Below, one piece after another: positions 55,658 to 64,000 of a stretch of 64,000 nt of DNA (position 1 is the stretch's first letter; each line of letters opens with the position of its first letter). The notes beneath the pieces are model-generated. The model searched no databases and was not told where the DNA came from. It was given only the letters and a program-made list of their open reading frames with translations. Source of the stretch: Proteocatella sp041738345 (GTDB lineage Bacteria > Bacillota > Clostridia > Peptostreptococcales > Filifactoraceae); the NCBI GenBank assembly GCA_041738345.1, contig JBGSPX010000047.1:1-64000 (forward strand), given 5' to 3'. A program made the translations under genes and the position numbers.

Positions 55658-56293
55658 TTAGTGATTCTCACTAATATTGTCTAAAGCATTTGCAATTTCT
55701 ATATTTACACCAAGAACGTTTACCGTTTCTTCTCCAAATACTCCTATAAATTTTGAATCAGTATTGTTTTCTATTATTTTAATTATATCATTTTCTGATA
55801 GTCCTGTATTTTTTATAATTCTATCAACTTGGATATAAGCACTTTGTAGTGAAATATGTGGATCTAAGCCTGAACCAGATGCAGTTAATAAATCCGCTGG
55901 AATTTCATCTGTTTTCACAGTTGGATTTTGATTTAAAAAAAGTATCATATCTTTTTCAACGCGTTCTTTAAGTTTTGGATTAGATGGAGCATAATTATTG
56001 GATCCTGTTGCAATCCCACTATATTCTCCATTATCCTTTTCTAGCAATGTGTACGTATTGTAATTTACTGCAGAAGGACGACATTTCATAAATCTTAAAT
56101 CAGTAAACTCTTGTCCAATAAGTCCTGAGCCTATCTTTTCACTATCTCGATATATTATACTACCGTTTGCTTGTGAAGGAAATATTATCTGTGCCATACC
56201 CGTCATAGTTAATGGATACATGAATCCACACAATATAAAGATAACTATAGAAAATTTAAAAATAGTTTTTAATGCTTCAAAAAAATTTTTCAT
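55658..56293 (-). CDS. kdpC: Potassium-transporting ATPase subunit C
   Basis: A 211-residue protein with one N-terminal membrane helix (~12-32, with the family segment CGFMYPLTMTGMAQIIFP) and an extracytoplasmic domain with GQEFTDLRFMKCRPSA, GSNNYAPSNPKL and SGSGLDPHISLQSA. It stabilises the KdpA-KdpB complex. It lies 16 bases after kdpB. Confidence 0.95.
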   Translation of the reverse strand: MKNFFEALKTIFKFSIVIFILCGFMYPLTMTGMAQIIFPSQANGSIIYRDSEKIGSGLIGQEFTDLRFMKCRPSAVNYNTYTLLEKDNGEYSGIATGSNNYAPSNPKLKERVEKDMILFLNQNPTVKTDEIPADLLTASGSGLDPHISLQSAYIQVDRIIKNTGLSENDIIKIIENNTDSKFIGVFGEETVNVLGVNIEIANALDNISENH

Positions 56294-56309
56294 AATTGGT
56301 CAATGCCTC

Positions 56310-58367
56310 CTAAAATCCTATTATCAAAAGTAGTGGAGTTATTATCAAATCTATTACCTTTATTCCTATAAAAGGTGTTATTATCCCACCGATTCCATAT
56401 ATTCCAATATTTCTCATAAGCAATTTTTCAGAACTCATAGGAACATATTTTACACCTTTCATTGCAAGTGGAATTAAAATAGGTATTATAATCGCATTGA
56501 AAATAAGTGCCGATAATATTGCACTATATGGTGTAGATAGTTTCATTATATTTAATAGCTGCATCTCTGGAATTGATATCATAAACATAGCTGGAATTAT
56601 AGCAAAATATTTAGCTATATCATTAGCTATACTAAAGGTAGTTAAAGAACCTCTTGTAATAAGAAGTTGTTTTCCTATTTCTACAATATCTAAAATTTTA
56701 GTTGGGTCTGAGTCTAAATCAACCATATTTGCAGCTTCTTTTGCAGAAGTTGTTCCACTATTCATAGCAATTCCAACATCGGCTTGTGCTAACGCTGGTG
56801 CATCATTGGTTCCATCACCTGTCATAGCAACAATTTTACCTTCAAATTGTTCTTTTTTTATAAACTCTAATTTATCTTCTGGTTTACATTCAGCAATAAA
56901 TTCATCTACACCAGCTTCTTGTGCAATTGTAGCTGCTGTTAGAGGATTATCCCCTGTACACATTATGGTCTTTATTCCCATTTCTCTAAGTCTTTTAAAT
57001 CGTTCAACTAACCCAGGTTTTACAGTGTCTTTTAAATAAACTACACCTAATATTATATTGTTTTTGCATACTACTAGCGGAGTGCCTCCTAATGATGCAA
57101 TTTTATCTACATAGTTTGATAAATCTTCTGGTATAACTCCACCTTGAAGTTTTATATATTCAACTATCGCATTTGAAGCTCCTTTAAAAATTTGCATGTC
57201 ACTTTCAATATCAACTCCACTCATTTTACTCTGTGCTGTAAATGGAATAAATTTCATATTGATGTACTGTTTAGCTTCTATACGACTTCCTAGTTTTCTT
57301 CCTAATTCAACAATAGATTTACCTTCTGGTGTATCATCGCATAATGAGCATATTACCGAACTATCGATTAGTTCTTGTTTCCCAATTCCATTTACTGGAT
57401 AAAAATCCGATGCAAGACGATTTCCAAATGTAATAGTTCCAGTTTTATCTAGTATCATTGTGTCTACATCTCCGCAAGCTTCTACGGCTTTTCCAGACAT
57501 AGCTATTACATTAAATCTTGTAACCCTATCCATCCCAGCAATTCCTATTGCTGAAAGTAATCCTCCTATAGTAGTTGGTATAAGGCATACAGTAAGTGCT
57601 ATTAGAGTTGAAATTTGTATTTCTACTCCGCTATAGATTGCAATTGGATACAAAGTGACTATTACAATTAAAAATATTAATGTTAAACTTACCAACAATG
57701 TAGTTAATGCTATCTCATTAGGTGTTTTTTGACGTTTTGCCCCTTCTACCATTGATATCATTTTATCTAGAAAACTTTCTCCAGGTAACGAAGTTATTCT
57801 TATTTTCAACCAATCTGAAGATACCGTTGTACCTCCTGTAACACTTGAAAAATCTCCTCCACATTCTTTTACTACAGGAGCTGATTCTCCTGTAATTGCA
57901 GATTCGTCAACCGCTGCAATTCCTTCTATAACTTCTCCATCATTAGGAATTATTTCTCCTGATTTAACTAAAACTATATCGCCTTTTTTTAATTCAGTCG
58001 AACTTATTATTGTTTCCTCGTCATTTTCATTAATAAGTCTTGCCTTGGTATCTTTTTTTGTCTTTTTTAAGGATTCTGCTTGTGCTCTTCCTCTACCTTC
58101 TGCTACTGCCTCCGCAAAGTTTGCAAATAGTATCGTGATAAATAGAATTAATGAAACACAAATATTATAAGTCCTAAAAGACTCTGCTTGATCATTAAAA
58201 AAATTCGGTTTAATAACAAGTAATATTGATATTAAAAAACATATTTCCACTACAAACATAACTGGGTTTCTTATCATATCACGCGGATTAAGTTTTATAA
58301 AGGCTCCTTTTATAGCATCCTTCATTATATCTTTTGTTAAAAATTTTATATTTTTGTTTTTATTCAT
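56310..58367 (-). CDS. kdpB: Potassium-transporting P-type ATPase subunit B
   Basis: A 685-residue P-type ATPase with phosphorylation site DKTGT, the aspartate being residue 307 as in Escherichia coli KdpB, the actuator loop AITGESAP, and the hinge MTGDGTNDAPALAQADVG. It hydrolyses ATP to drive potassium uptake through KdpA. It begins six bases after kdpA. Confidence 0.97.
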   Translation of the reverse strand: MNKNKNIKFLTKDIMKDAIKGAFIKLNPRDMIRNPVMFVVEICFLISILLVIKPNFFNDQAESFRTYNICVSLILFITILFANFAEAVAEGRGRAQAESLKKTKKDTKARLINENDEETIISSTELKKGDIVLVKSGEIIPNDGEVIEGIAAVDESAITGESAPVVKECGGDFSSVTGGTTVSSDWLKIRITSLPGESFLDKMISMVEGAKRQKTPNEIALTTLLVSLTLIFLIVIVTLYPIAIYSGVEIQISTLIALTVCLIPTTIGGLLSAIGIAGMDRVTRFNVIAMSGKAVEACGDVDTMILDKTGTITFGNRLASDFYPVNGIGKQELIDSSVICSLCDDTPEGKSIVELGRKLGSRIEAKQYINMKFIPFTAQSKMSGVDIESDMQIFKGASNAIVEYIKLQGGVIPEDLSNYVDKIASLGGTPLVVCKNNIILGVVYLKDTVKPGLVERFKRLREMGIKTIMCTGDNPLTAATIAQEAGVDEFIAECKPEDKLEFIKKEQFEGKIVAMTGDGTNDAPALAQADVGIAMNSGTTSAKEAANMVDLDSDPTKILDIVEIGKQLLITRGSLTTFSIANDIAKYFAIIPAMFMISIPEMQLLNIMKLSTPYSAILSALIFNAIIIPILIPLAMKGVKYVPMSSEKLLMRNIGIYGIGGIITPFIGIKVIDLIITPLLLIIGF

Positions 58368-58373
58368 TTTATA

Positions 58374-60089
58374 CTACCTCCACAATATAAGATGTTCTGC
58401 TATTGGTCCTAATGAAACAGCAGGCAAGAAAGTAAGTGCTGCAAATATTATAACTATAAATGAAGTTATTACGCCAAATGAAATAGTTGATGTTTTTAAT
58501 GTACCAATAGTTTCATTAACATATCTTTTTGAAAGCAAAGACCCTGCAATTGCAAGTTGTAAAATAATAGATACATATCTTCCAAAAAACATTGCTAATC
58601 CTGTCGTAATATTCCAAAAAAAGTTATTATCTGCCAAACCTTCAAATCCCGAACCATTATTTGCTGCTGATGAGGAAAATTCATAAAGGACTTGTGAAAG
58701 CCCATGGTATCCTGGATTTGTAATCCCTACTAAACCTGCATTTAAACTTACCGCCATGGCTGAAAATCCAAGAATTAAAATAGGATGTAGTAAGATACAT
58801 ATAACTATCAATTTCATTTCTCTACTTTCTATTTTTTTACCAAGATATTCGGGAGTTCGTCCAATCATTAGCCCACATATAAATACGGTGAGCATAACAT
58901 AAAGTAGCATGTTCATCAATCCGACTCCAACTCCGCCAAAAACAGTGTTTATCATCATATTTAGCATAGCCACCATTCCACCTAATGGCGTTAATGTGTC
59001 ATGCATATTATTTACTGTTCCTGTTGTAAATGCTGTTGTTACAGTTGAAAACATTGCCGATTGAGCTATTCCAAAACGCACTTCTTTGCCTTCGTAGTTT
59101 CCCATACTTTGATTTATTCCAAGTTTTTCTAATTCAGGATTCCCTGCACATTCTGAATAGAAACAAATTAGTAATCCTATAACAAAAATCATACTCATAG
59201 CAATAAATATACTTCTTCCTTCATCTCCAAATATTGGCCTTCTTCTTTTAATCATACCATTTCTTTTTTGTTTCTCATTATAAAAAGTGAGTCCAAAAAC
59301 TACAACACATGATCCTGGTAAAATCATCATAGAAAACATTTCAACCATATTTGTAATTATATTTGGATTTTCAAACGGTGTTGACGAGTTTGCACCTAAA
59401 AACCCACCTCCATTAGTTCCAATATGTTTTATAGATTCTAAACTAGCTATTGGCCCTAGTGGTATATCTTGTAATTTTCCTTCTATTGTATTAACTGTTA
59501 TATTAGGTTCCAACGTTTGAGGTGTACCTTGAGAAACTAAAATAAGTCCAACTACAAGTGATAATGGTATCAGCACTCGCGTTATAACTCTAACCATATC
59601 AACAAAGTAATTCCCCATTGTTTTACCACATAGCCCTCTTATCATAGCCATACAAGCAGAATATCCAGTAGCTGCTGAAGTAAACATCATCATCGTAATT
59701 ACAACCATTTGAGAAAAATATGAAAGTCCACTTTCCCCTGAATAATGTTGTAAATTGGTATTTGTCATAAAACTAATTATAGTATTGAAAGAAAGACTTG
59801 CTTCCATATTACTAATGCCATTTGGATTTAATGTAAGATATCCTTGAATTCTTAATATAAGATATCCTATAAAAATCATTGTTGCATTTGTTATTATCAG
59901 TCCAAAAGTATATCTCTTCCAACTCATATCATCCTTTTTTATATTACATAATCTGTAAATAGCATTATCAATATTATTGAAAAAAGGATCTAATACTGTT
60001 TTTTCCTGGCTTGAAACCTTATATAAATATCCCCCCATAGGAATAATTAATACTATAAAAATCAATATATTTAAAATTAACTGAACCAT
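58374..60089 (-). CDS. kdpA: Potassium-transporting ATPase potassium-binding subunit A
   Basis: A 571-residue membrane protein with about ten helices and four selectivity-filter loops of the Trk/KtrB type, for example SFMTNTNLQHYSGES, HIGTNGGGFLGANSSTPFENP, TTAFTTGTVNN and SSAANNGSGFEGL. It is the channel-like uptake subunit. AAGGAG lies eight bases before its ATG, and kdpF ends 15 bases upstream. Confidence 0.97.
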   Translation of the reverse strand: MVQLILNILIFIVLIIPMGGYLYKVSSQEKTVLDPFFNNIDNAIYRLCNIKKDDMSWKRYTFGLIITNATMIFIGYLILRIQGYLTLNPNGISNMEASLSFNTIISFMTNTNLQHYSGESGLSYFSQMVVITMMMFTSAATGYSACMAMIRGLCGKTMGNYFVDMVRVITRVLIPLSLVVGLILVSQGTPQTLEPNITVNTIEGKLQDIPLGPIASLESIKHIGTNGGGFLGANSSTPFENPNIITNMVEMFSMMILPGSCVVVFGLTFYNEKQKRNGMIKRRRPIFGDEGRSIFIAMSMIFVIGLLICFYSECAGNPELEKLGINQSMGNYEGKEVRFGIAQSAMFSTVTTAFTTGTVNNMHDTLTPLGGMVAMLNMMINTVFGGVGVGLMNMLLYVMLTVFICGLMIGRTPEYLGKKIESREMKLIVICILLHPILILGFSAMAVSLNAGLVGITNPGYHGLSQVLYEFSSSAANNGSGFEGLADNNFFWNITTGLAMFFGRYVSIILQLAIAGSLLSKRYVNETIGTLKTSTISFGVITSFIVIIFAALTFLPAVSLGPIAEHLILWR

Positions 60090-60104
60090 TATCTTACACT
60101 CCTT

Positions 60105-60182
60105 TTAAAATTTTTCCGGATTAATAATAACATATAATAAATATCCATTCACTCCAATTATCAACGTTGTAAGTAAAATCAT
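60105..60182 (-). CDS. kdpF: KdpF-like 25-residue membrane peptide
   Basis: A 25-residue peptide, too short for usual gene calling: MILLTTLIIGVNGYLLYVII then NPEKF. A single helix ending in a short polar tail of the NPE(K/R)F type right in front of kdpA is the hallmark of KdpF, which caps the Kdp complex in lipid. A strong GGAGGGG box sits four bases before the ATG and overlaps the stop of the preceding small gene. Confidence 0.85.
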   Translation of the reverse strand: MILLTTLIIGVNGYLLYVIINPEKF

Positions 60183-60191
60183 AAGCCCCTC

Positions 60192-60281
60192 CTATTTTTT
60201 AAATTGTTTTTCACAAAATTTTGTAAGTGAAAATAATATTATTATACAAAATACTAATATCCCTATCATTAAAATATCCAT
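60192..60281 (-). CDS. Small membrane peptide in the kdp operon (29 aa)
   Basis: A 29-residue peptide beginning MDILMIGILVFCIIILF, a single membrane helix, then a basic tail (KFCEKQFKK). A GGAGG box lies seven bases before the ATG, and its TAG forms part of the ribosome binding site of kdpF, so the two are coupled. Clostridial kdp operons such as that of Clostridium acetobutylicum start with small hydrophobic peptides (KdpZ, KdpY); this could be one of them, but homology at this length is uncertain. Confidence 0.7.
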   Translation of the reverse strand: MDILMIGILVFCIIILFSLTKFCEKQFKK

Positions 60282-60303
60282 TGCTTCCTCCTTCGTTCTA
60301 AGA

Positions 60304-60483
60304 TTAATCACAAAAAGCTATTAATGAGAATGTACATGTTCCTATAACAACTGCTATTAAAGCACATATTGGCATTCCAACAAATATTAAATAAAAAAAT
60401 AAATATGGGTGTTTATATGCAAATTTTTCTAAAATATAATCTATAGATTTATATTTTTCAATATTTTTATTAGGCAATATCAT
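60304..60483 (-). CDS. Small membrane protein leading the kdp operon (59 aa)
   Basis: A 59-residue protein with a polar N-terminal ~25 residues (KNIEKYKSIDYILEKFAYKH) and a hydrophobic C-terminal half that could form one long or two short helices (27-57). GGGAGG lies seven bases before the ATG. It is the first gene of the kdp operon, 22 bases before the 29-residue peptide gene. It may correspond to a KdpZ-like leader protein; I do not recognise a family with confidence. A TATAAT about 70 bases upstream could serve as -10. Confidence 0.68.
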   Translation of the reverse strand: MILPNKNIEKYKSIDYILEKFAYKHPYLFFYLIFVGMPICALIAVVIGTCTFSLIAFCD

Positions 60484-60573
60484 AACCTCGCCTCCCTGCT
60501 AAAAATATTATAAAACATGACTGCATTAATTTTCTATTTATAAAAACAAATTATATGTTAAGATTGTATAAAG

Positions 60574-60614
60574 AAAAAAACTGATGCTACTAAGTAAGTA
60601 ACATCAGTTTTTTT
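60574..60614 (-). terminator. Terminator of kdpE
   Basis: An 18-bp stem with one mismatch (60574-60591 with 60597-60614) includes runs of A and T at its base and covers the kdpE stop codon. It separates kdpE from the downstream kdp structural genes, so the latter need their own promoter in the ~90 bases that follow. Confidence 0.8.
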
Positions 60615-61296
60615 ATTCATCTGCAAATCTATAGCCTACGCCTATCTCTGTCATTATAAATCTAGGTTTAGATGTATCATTTTCTATTTTTTTCCTTATA
60701 TTCGCCATGAATACCCTAAGTGACTGAAATTCATCATCACTTTCATACCCCCATACTGATTTTTGTATAAAATTATGAGTAATTACTCTTCCAGAATTTT
60801 CTACAAGTAAAGTAAGTATTTTATATTCAATTGGCGTAAAATGGATTTCTTCATTGCATACATAGACTTTATGCCTATCGTAATCAATCTTTATTGTATC
60901 AAGAACAAATTCATGTGCTATTTCTGTACTTTTTTGATTTCTAAGCGCTACTCTAACTCTAGCAAGAAGCTCATTTATTCCAAATGGTTTTATTATATAA
61001 TCATCCGCACCTGCATCTAAAGCTTCTACTTTTTCTCGTTCTTGAGTTCTTGCTGATACAATTATAATTGGTACATTACTACTTTGTCGTATTTGTTTTA
61101 TGACTTCTATTCCATCTATATCTGGTAGTCCCATGTCAAGTAAAATCAAATCTGGATTAAAAGACATAAACAATGAAATTCCTGTAATACCATCTGAACT
61201 CTCTACTATTTTGTAATTATTAACTTTCAAGGATATTTTTAAAAAATTTTGTATGCTTTTATCATCTTCAATTACTAATATTGTTTTTTCTATCAT
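60613..61296 (-). CDS. kdpE: KdpE-like OmpR-family response regulator
   Basis: A 227-residue OmpR/PhoB-type regulator: receiver domain with Asp-Asp pair in VIEDDKS, phospho-acceptor Asp in LILLDMGLPDIDG, Lys in IIKPFG, then a winged helix (~130-225) with HFTPIEYKILTLLVENSGRV and RVFMANIRKKIE. It has the KdpE-type ending and lies directly upstream of the kdp structural genes on the same strand, though with a terminator between. The ATG used follows a GAGG box; earlier in-frame codons have none. Confidence 0.9.
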   Translation of the reverse strand: MIEKTILVIEDDKSIQNFLKISLKVNNYKIVESSDGITGISLFMSFNPDLILLDMGLPDIDGIEVIKQIRQSSNVPIIIVSARTQEREKVEALDAGADDYIIKPFGINELLARVRVALRNQKSTEIAHEFVLDTIKIDYDRHKVYVCNEEIHFTPIEYKILTLLVENSGRVITHNFIQKSVWGYESDDEFQSLRVFMANIRKKIENDTSKPRFIMTEIGVGYRFADE

Positions 61297-61417
61297 AAAT
61301 AAATTCCTCACTTTCGCAATTTTATTATAGCACATCATATATTTATGTATAGTAGTCCGTTTATATAAATAAAAAATAGATAATTTTTATAAAACTAATG
61401 AGAATAAAAGAGAACTT

Positions 61418-61443
61418 AAAAAAAGAGCTTAAAAAGCTCTTTT
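61418..61443 (-). terminator. Terminator of the chemoreceptor gene
   Basis: A 10-bp stem (61421-61430 with 61434-61443) is followed on the minus strand by a run of U from the A tract at its left side. It lies ten bases past the chemoreceptor stop codon. Confidence 0.75.
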
Positions 61444-61452
61444 AGTTAAAAT

Positions 61453-63543
61453 TTATATTTTAAATGAAGCAACTATGTTTCTAAGCGTATCTGCTTGTGA
61501 ATAAAGTTCCTCACTTAAAGCGGCACTTTCTTCTGAATTTGCCGAATTGCTATGAACTACTGCTGAGATTTGGTCTATTCCTAATTTAACTTCTTCTACG
61601 GCTTTTACTTGCTCAATTGAGTCTTGCGATATTGTATCTATAGATGATACTACGTCGTTTGTTTCTTTTGAAACTATATCCATAATTCTAGCTACTTCCT
61701 CAGCTATCTTATTTCCCTCATACACAGTTTCTATAGAATTATTTATAAGCGCTGTCGTACTCTTAGCCGCTTCTGCACTTTTTGAAGCTAGATTTCTTAC
61801 TTCATCTGCAACTACTGCAAATCCCTTACCTGCTTCACCCGCTCTTGCCGCCTCAACCGCTGCATTTAGTGCAAGTATATTTGTTTGGAAAGCTATATCT
61901 TCAATAGTTTTAATTATTTTACCTATATCATTAGAGCTTTCTTTTATGTTTTCCATCGCATCAATCATCTTTTGCATTTCCATATTACAGTTTTGAATTT
62001 CAGCTCCAACTGATTCAACCTTTAGTCTTGAATCCTCTGCATTTTGTGAACTGCTCTTTATTCTTTCAGTAACATTAAATACTGTAGCGGATAATTCTTC
62101 TATAGAACTAGATTGTTCTGTGCTCCCTTGAGCTAAAGATTGTGCCCCTGATGATACCTGCTCTGAACTATTTAGTATATGTTCTGATGCATTTCTTATA
62201 TCTTCCATTACATTTCGATTTGATTCTATCATGTTTTTTAATTTTATATTAAAAATATCTTTATTTGAATATGGCTCTATTTCAGCGGTAAGATCCTGAG
62301 ACGCTACTTTTGATATTTCAACTATCCAAGTTTTAACTATATCTGTAAGTTTTTCAACAGTTTCTAGAGTATGTTCGATTTCATCTTTTACCCCATTCTC
62401 ATGATTTATCGTTATATCCCAATCGCCTGTACTCGTTATATAATCTACCGTTTCATTTAAATAATGTAGTGGCTTAAGATCATTTTCTATATGTCTTTTT
62501 ATATATATAATTGCACCTATAACAAAAATTACTGATATTAAAAGCACTAATCCCATAACTCCATAAAGCATTCCAAAAATATCAATGTTATTTACAGTTG
62601 CACTTATTGTCCAAGTAGATTTATTTTCCCCTACAAACACTGGTACTACTGTAAATCGATGTTTTGTCATACCTATTCTAAATTTATCATGAACTACTTT
62701 CCCAGATTCTACAGCTTTTGATATATCTTCTGACACCTTTCCATTATGAAATAACTCTATATTCTGCCCTATAAGTGATTCATCTTTACTGTATGATATA
62801 AGGCCATCTGGCGATATCATTGTAAAATATCCACTATCGTATAAAGCACTATTTTCTAAAACTTTATTTATTATATCCATCGGAATATCTGCTGTAACTA
62901 CACCTATTACCTCTCCTTTTTTGTTATGAATCGGTGCAGCACAAGTAGTCATAAATACATCTTCTCCATTTACTTTATACCAGTATGGATTAGTTACTGC
63001 ATTTTTACCTGTTTCAACTGGAATATTATACCAATCTGCATTACTGTCATCATATCCTGTAAGCGTTTCATATTTATAACTTCCATTTGAAGCGTATACA
63101 TATGGTACAAACCTTCCGTTTTTATCACTATGAGTTTTTCCAACATTAGCCTTATCATTTTCATCAAATGCATTAGGCTCAAAACAAACTCCCATTCCAA
63201 TTAAATCTGCATTACCTTCCATAGTTTTTATCAAAGAATCAATAACTTGAGTTCTTGTCAAACTATTCTCTTGAGCTGCAATTTCAATAGTACTTCTCAA
63301 AGTTTCTACTACGCTTATTTGTTTACTAAATTCCCCCTCAAGTGCTTTAGCATAGCCTTGTGTAGAGGCTTCCATATATGATTTTGACTCTTTATCAAAA
63401 CTTATTAAAAATAAAACATTGTATATTGAAGTAACTACAAGCAATGATACTATTAATGCAATTACTACATTTTTTGATATTTTATCTTTAATACTTACAA
63501 AATCTTTACTTTCAAACATTCTCCCTTTAAACAAATCCCTCAT
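61453..63543 (-). CDS. Methyl-accepting chemotaxis protein with dCache sensor
   Basis: A 696-residue chemoreceptor: a cytoplasmic start, first helix at ~25-45, an extracellular double-Cache sensor (~48-320) with WYNIPVETGKNAVTNPYWY and VVTADIPMDIINKVL, a second helix at ~325-347, a linker, and a cytoplasmic signalling domain with the hairpin tip EDIAFQTNILALNAAVEA then AGKGFAVVADEVRNLA. It would bind a small ligand such as an amino or carboxylic acid outside the cell and steer CheA. The start ATG follows a GGGAGAGG box by four bases. No che or flagellar genes are in the window. Confidence 0.94.
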   Translation of the reverse strand: MRDLFKGRMFESKDFVSIKDKISKNVVIALIVSLLVVTSIYNVLFLISFDKESKSYMEASTQGYAKALEGEFSKQISVVETLRSTIEIAAQENSLTRTQVIDSLIKTMEGNADLIGMGVCFEPNAFDENDKANVGKTHSDKNGRFVPYVYASNGSYKYETLTGYDDSNADWYNIPVETGKNAVTNPYWYKVNGEDVFMTTCAAPIHNKKGEVIGVVTADIPMDIINKVLENSALYDSGYFTMISPDGLISYSKDESLIGQNIELFHNGKVSEDISKAVESGKVVHDKFRIGMTKHRFTVVPVFVGENKSTWTISATVNNIDIFGMLYGVMGLVLLISVIFVIGAIIYIKRHIENDLKPLHYLNETVDYITSTGDWDITINHENGVKDEIEHTLETVEKLTDIVKTWIVEISKVASQDLTAEIEPYSNKDIFNIKLKNMIESNRNVMEDIRNASEHILNSSEQVSSGAQSLAQGSTEQSSSIEELSATVFNVTERIKSSSQNAEDSRLKVESVGAEIQNCNMEMQKMIDAMENIKESSNDIGKIIKTIEDIAFQTNILALNAAVEAARAGEAGKGFAVVADEVRNLASKSAEAAKSTTALINNSIETVYEGNKIAEEVARIMDIVSKETNDVVSSIDTISQDSIEQVKAVEEVKLGIDQISAVVHSNSANSEESAALSEELYSQADTLRNIVASFKI

Positions 63544-63629
63544 AAAACCTCTCCCAAATACAAATTTATATATTAACAAAAAATAATGCTTTATAAGAAT
63601 ATCAAATTTAGATACAAATTACAATAAAA

Positions 63630-63670
63630 AAGTTTATAAATTCGATATAATATCCAGAACTTATAAACTT
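63630..63670 (-). terminator. Terminator after the ADP-ribosylglycohydrolase gene
   Basis: A 10-bp perfect stem (63630-63639 with 63661-63670) lies 28 bases past the stop of the partial gene at the right edge, with a run of T following it on the minus strand. Confidence 0.6.
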
Positions 63671-63698
63671 TAAATTAATTTTGTATTATTAAAGATAC

Positions 63699-64000
63699 TT
63701 AACTATATTTCTTTACATAATCCACTACCAGTTTAGTTATCTCAGTTATGCTTGTTTTTTCATAACCTCTTACATAAGAAATAATGTCTTCTCCAATTGG
63801 AGTTTTCCACTTATCCTCTATGCACTCCATCCCATAAGCTATCCCAAATAATGTCATTATCTGTGCTGCATTACAGTCCACATCTTGGCCTGCCATACTT
63901 ATAAGATTTATACATCTATTAAAACTATTCTCACAGAAATAAAGTGCTACTACTTCTGCCGCCGCATTTGGATATGCATGTATCCAGTTATATTCTTTAA
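63699..64000 (-). CDS. ADP-ribosylglycohydrolase family protein, C-terminal part (cut by window end)
   Basis: The frame is open to the right edge, so the N-terminal part is missing. The visible ~100 residues contain WIHAYPNAAAEVVALYF and then MAGQDVDCNAAQ, the metal-binding Asp-rich block of the DraG/ADP-ribosylglycohydrolase family (usually AGxDxDTxAA). Such enzymes remove ADP-ribose from proteins, nucleic acids or small molecules. The internal ATG is not a start because family motifs precede it. Confidence 0.85.
   Translation of the reverse strand, partial: KEYNWIHAYPNAAAEVVALYFCENSFNRCINLISMAGQDVDCNAAQIMTLFGIAYGMECIEDKWKTPIGEDIISYVRGYEKTSITEITKLVVDYVKKYS

Noticed and set aside
60484..60573. 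c-di-AMP (ydaO-type) riboswitch in front of the kdp structural genes
   Set aside because: The spacer is under 100 bases and lacks the conserved ydaO core; it is too short for that aptamer.

Overview
The window is low-GC DNA (AT-rich coding and spacer DNA, strong GGAGG-type ribosome binding sites, some TTG and GTG starts, many hairpin plus T-tract terminators). Gene content is that of an anaerobic Firmicute of the class Clostridia: a nine-gene V-type ATPase operon, a Kdp potassium operon led by small membrane peptides, a DUF3798 solute-binding protein, nickel-pincer cofactor genes, and class II aldolase. A Peptostreptococcaceae-like genus would fit, but this is inference from gene content only. 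No rRNA, tRNA, CRISPR array or intact insertion sequence was recognised.

Layout. 1-5 kb is a small accessory block on the minus strand: a 1211-residue SIR2-type NADase-like protein of the anti-phage class and a RhuM-family protein. 5-8.3 kb holds housekeeping genes (flavodoxin-fold reductase, Maf, AsnB). At 8.4-8.95 kb there are two tandem c-di-GMP-I riboswitch aptamers on the plus strand, both with very long P3 inserts and with no gene downstream on that strand; they converge on a NitT/TauT-type ABC operon (8.96-11.3 kb). 11.4-14.3 kb is a MocR-type regulator, an HD-domain hydrolase and a nitroreductase, tied together by two copies of the same 17-bp palindrome. 14.4-16.9 kb has a HAD phosphatase, a YitT membrane protein, a MITE-like inverted-repeat element and a DUF985 cupin. 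16.9-25.5 kb is the complete V-ATPase operon. 25.8-31.1 kb is a four-gene ABC importer of the nucleoside/simple-sugar type with a DUF3798 binding protein.

From 31.2 kb there is a GC-rich 204-bp element with terminal inverted repeats, then plus-strand genes: M29 aminopeptidase, CcdA and a TlpA-like thioredoxin, a LytS/LytTR two-component pair, and a CstA-family transporter whose upstream region has three helically phased direct repeats that look like LytTR operators. 38.2-40.2 kb holds ComFC, a Cof phosphatase and a small membrane protein. 40.4-44.4 kb is a surface-polymer O-acylation cassette (SGNH lipoprotein, DUF4358 lipoprotein, MBOAT, DHHW). 44.4-49.6 kb is larC-larB-larE followed upstream by a GGDEF protein with a degenerate EAL domain. 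49.8-52.9 kb has transketolase and aldolase. 52.9-61.3 kb is the Kdp system: kdpE with its own terminator, two unlisted small membrane peptides, kdpF, then kdpABCD. A chemoreceptor and a truncated ADP-ribosylglycohydrolase close the window.

Threads that link regions: the GGDEF protein could feed the c-di-GMP sensed by the orphan tandem riboswitch; the LytS/LytTR pair probably controls the adjacent CstA transporter; the MocR protein probably controls itself, the HD hydrolase and the nitroreductase. The items most worth a second look are the orphan tandem riboswitch, the GC-rich element, the MocR operator pair, the LytTR repeats and the SIR2/RhuM block.
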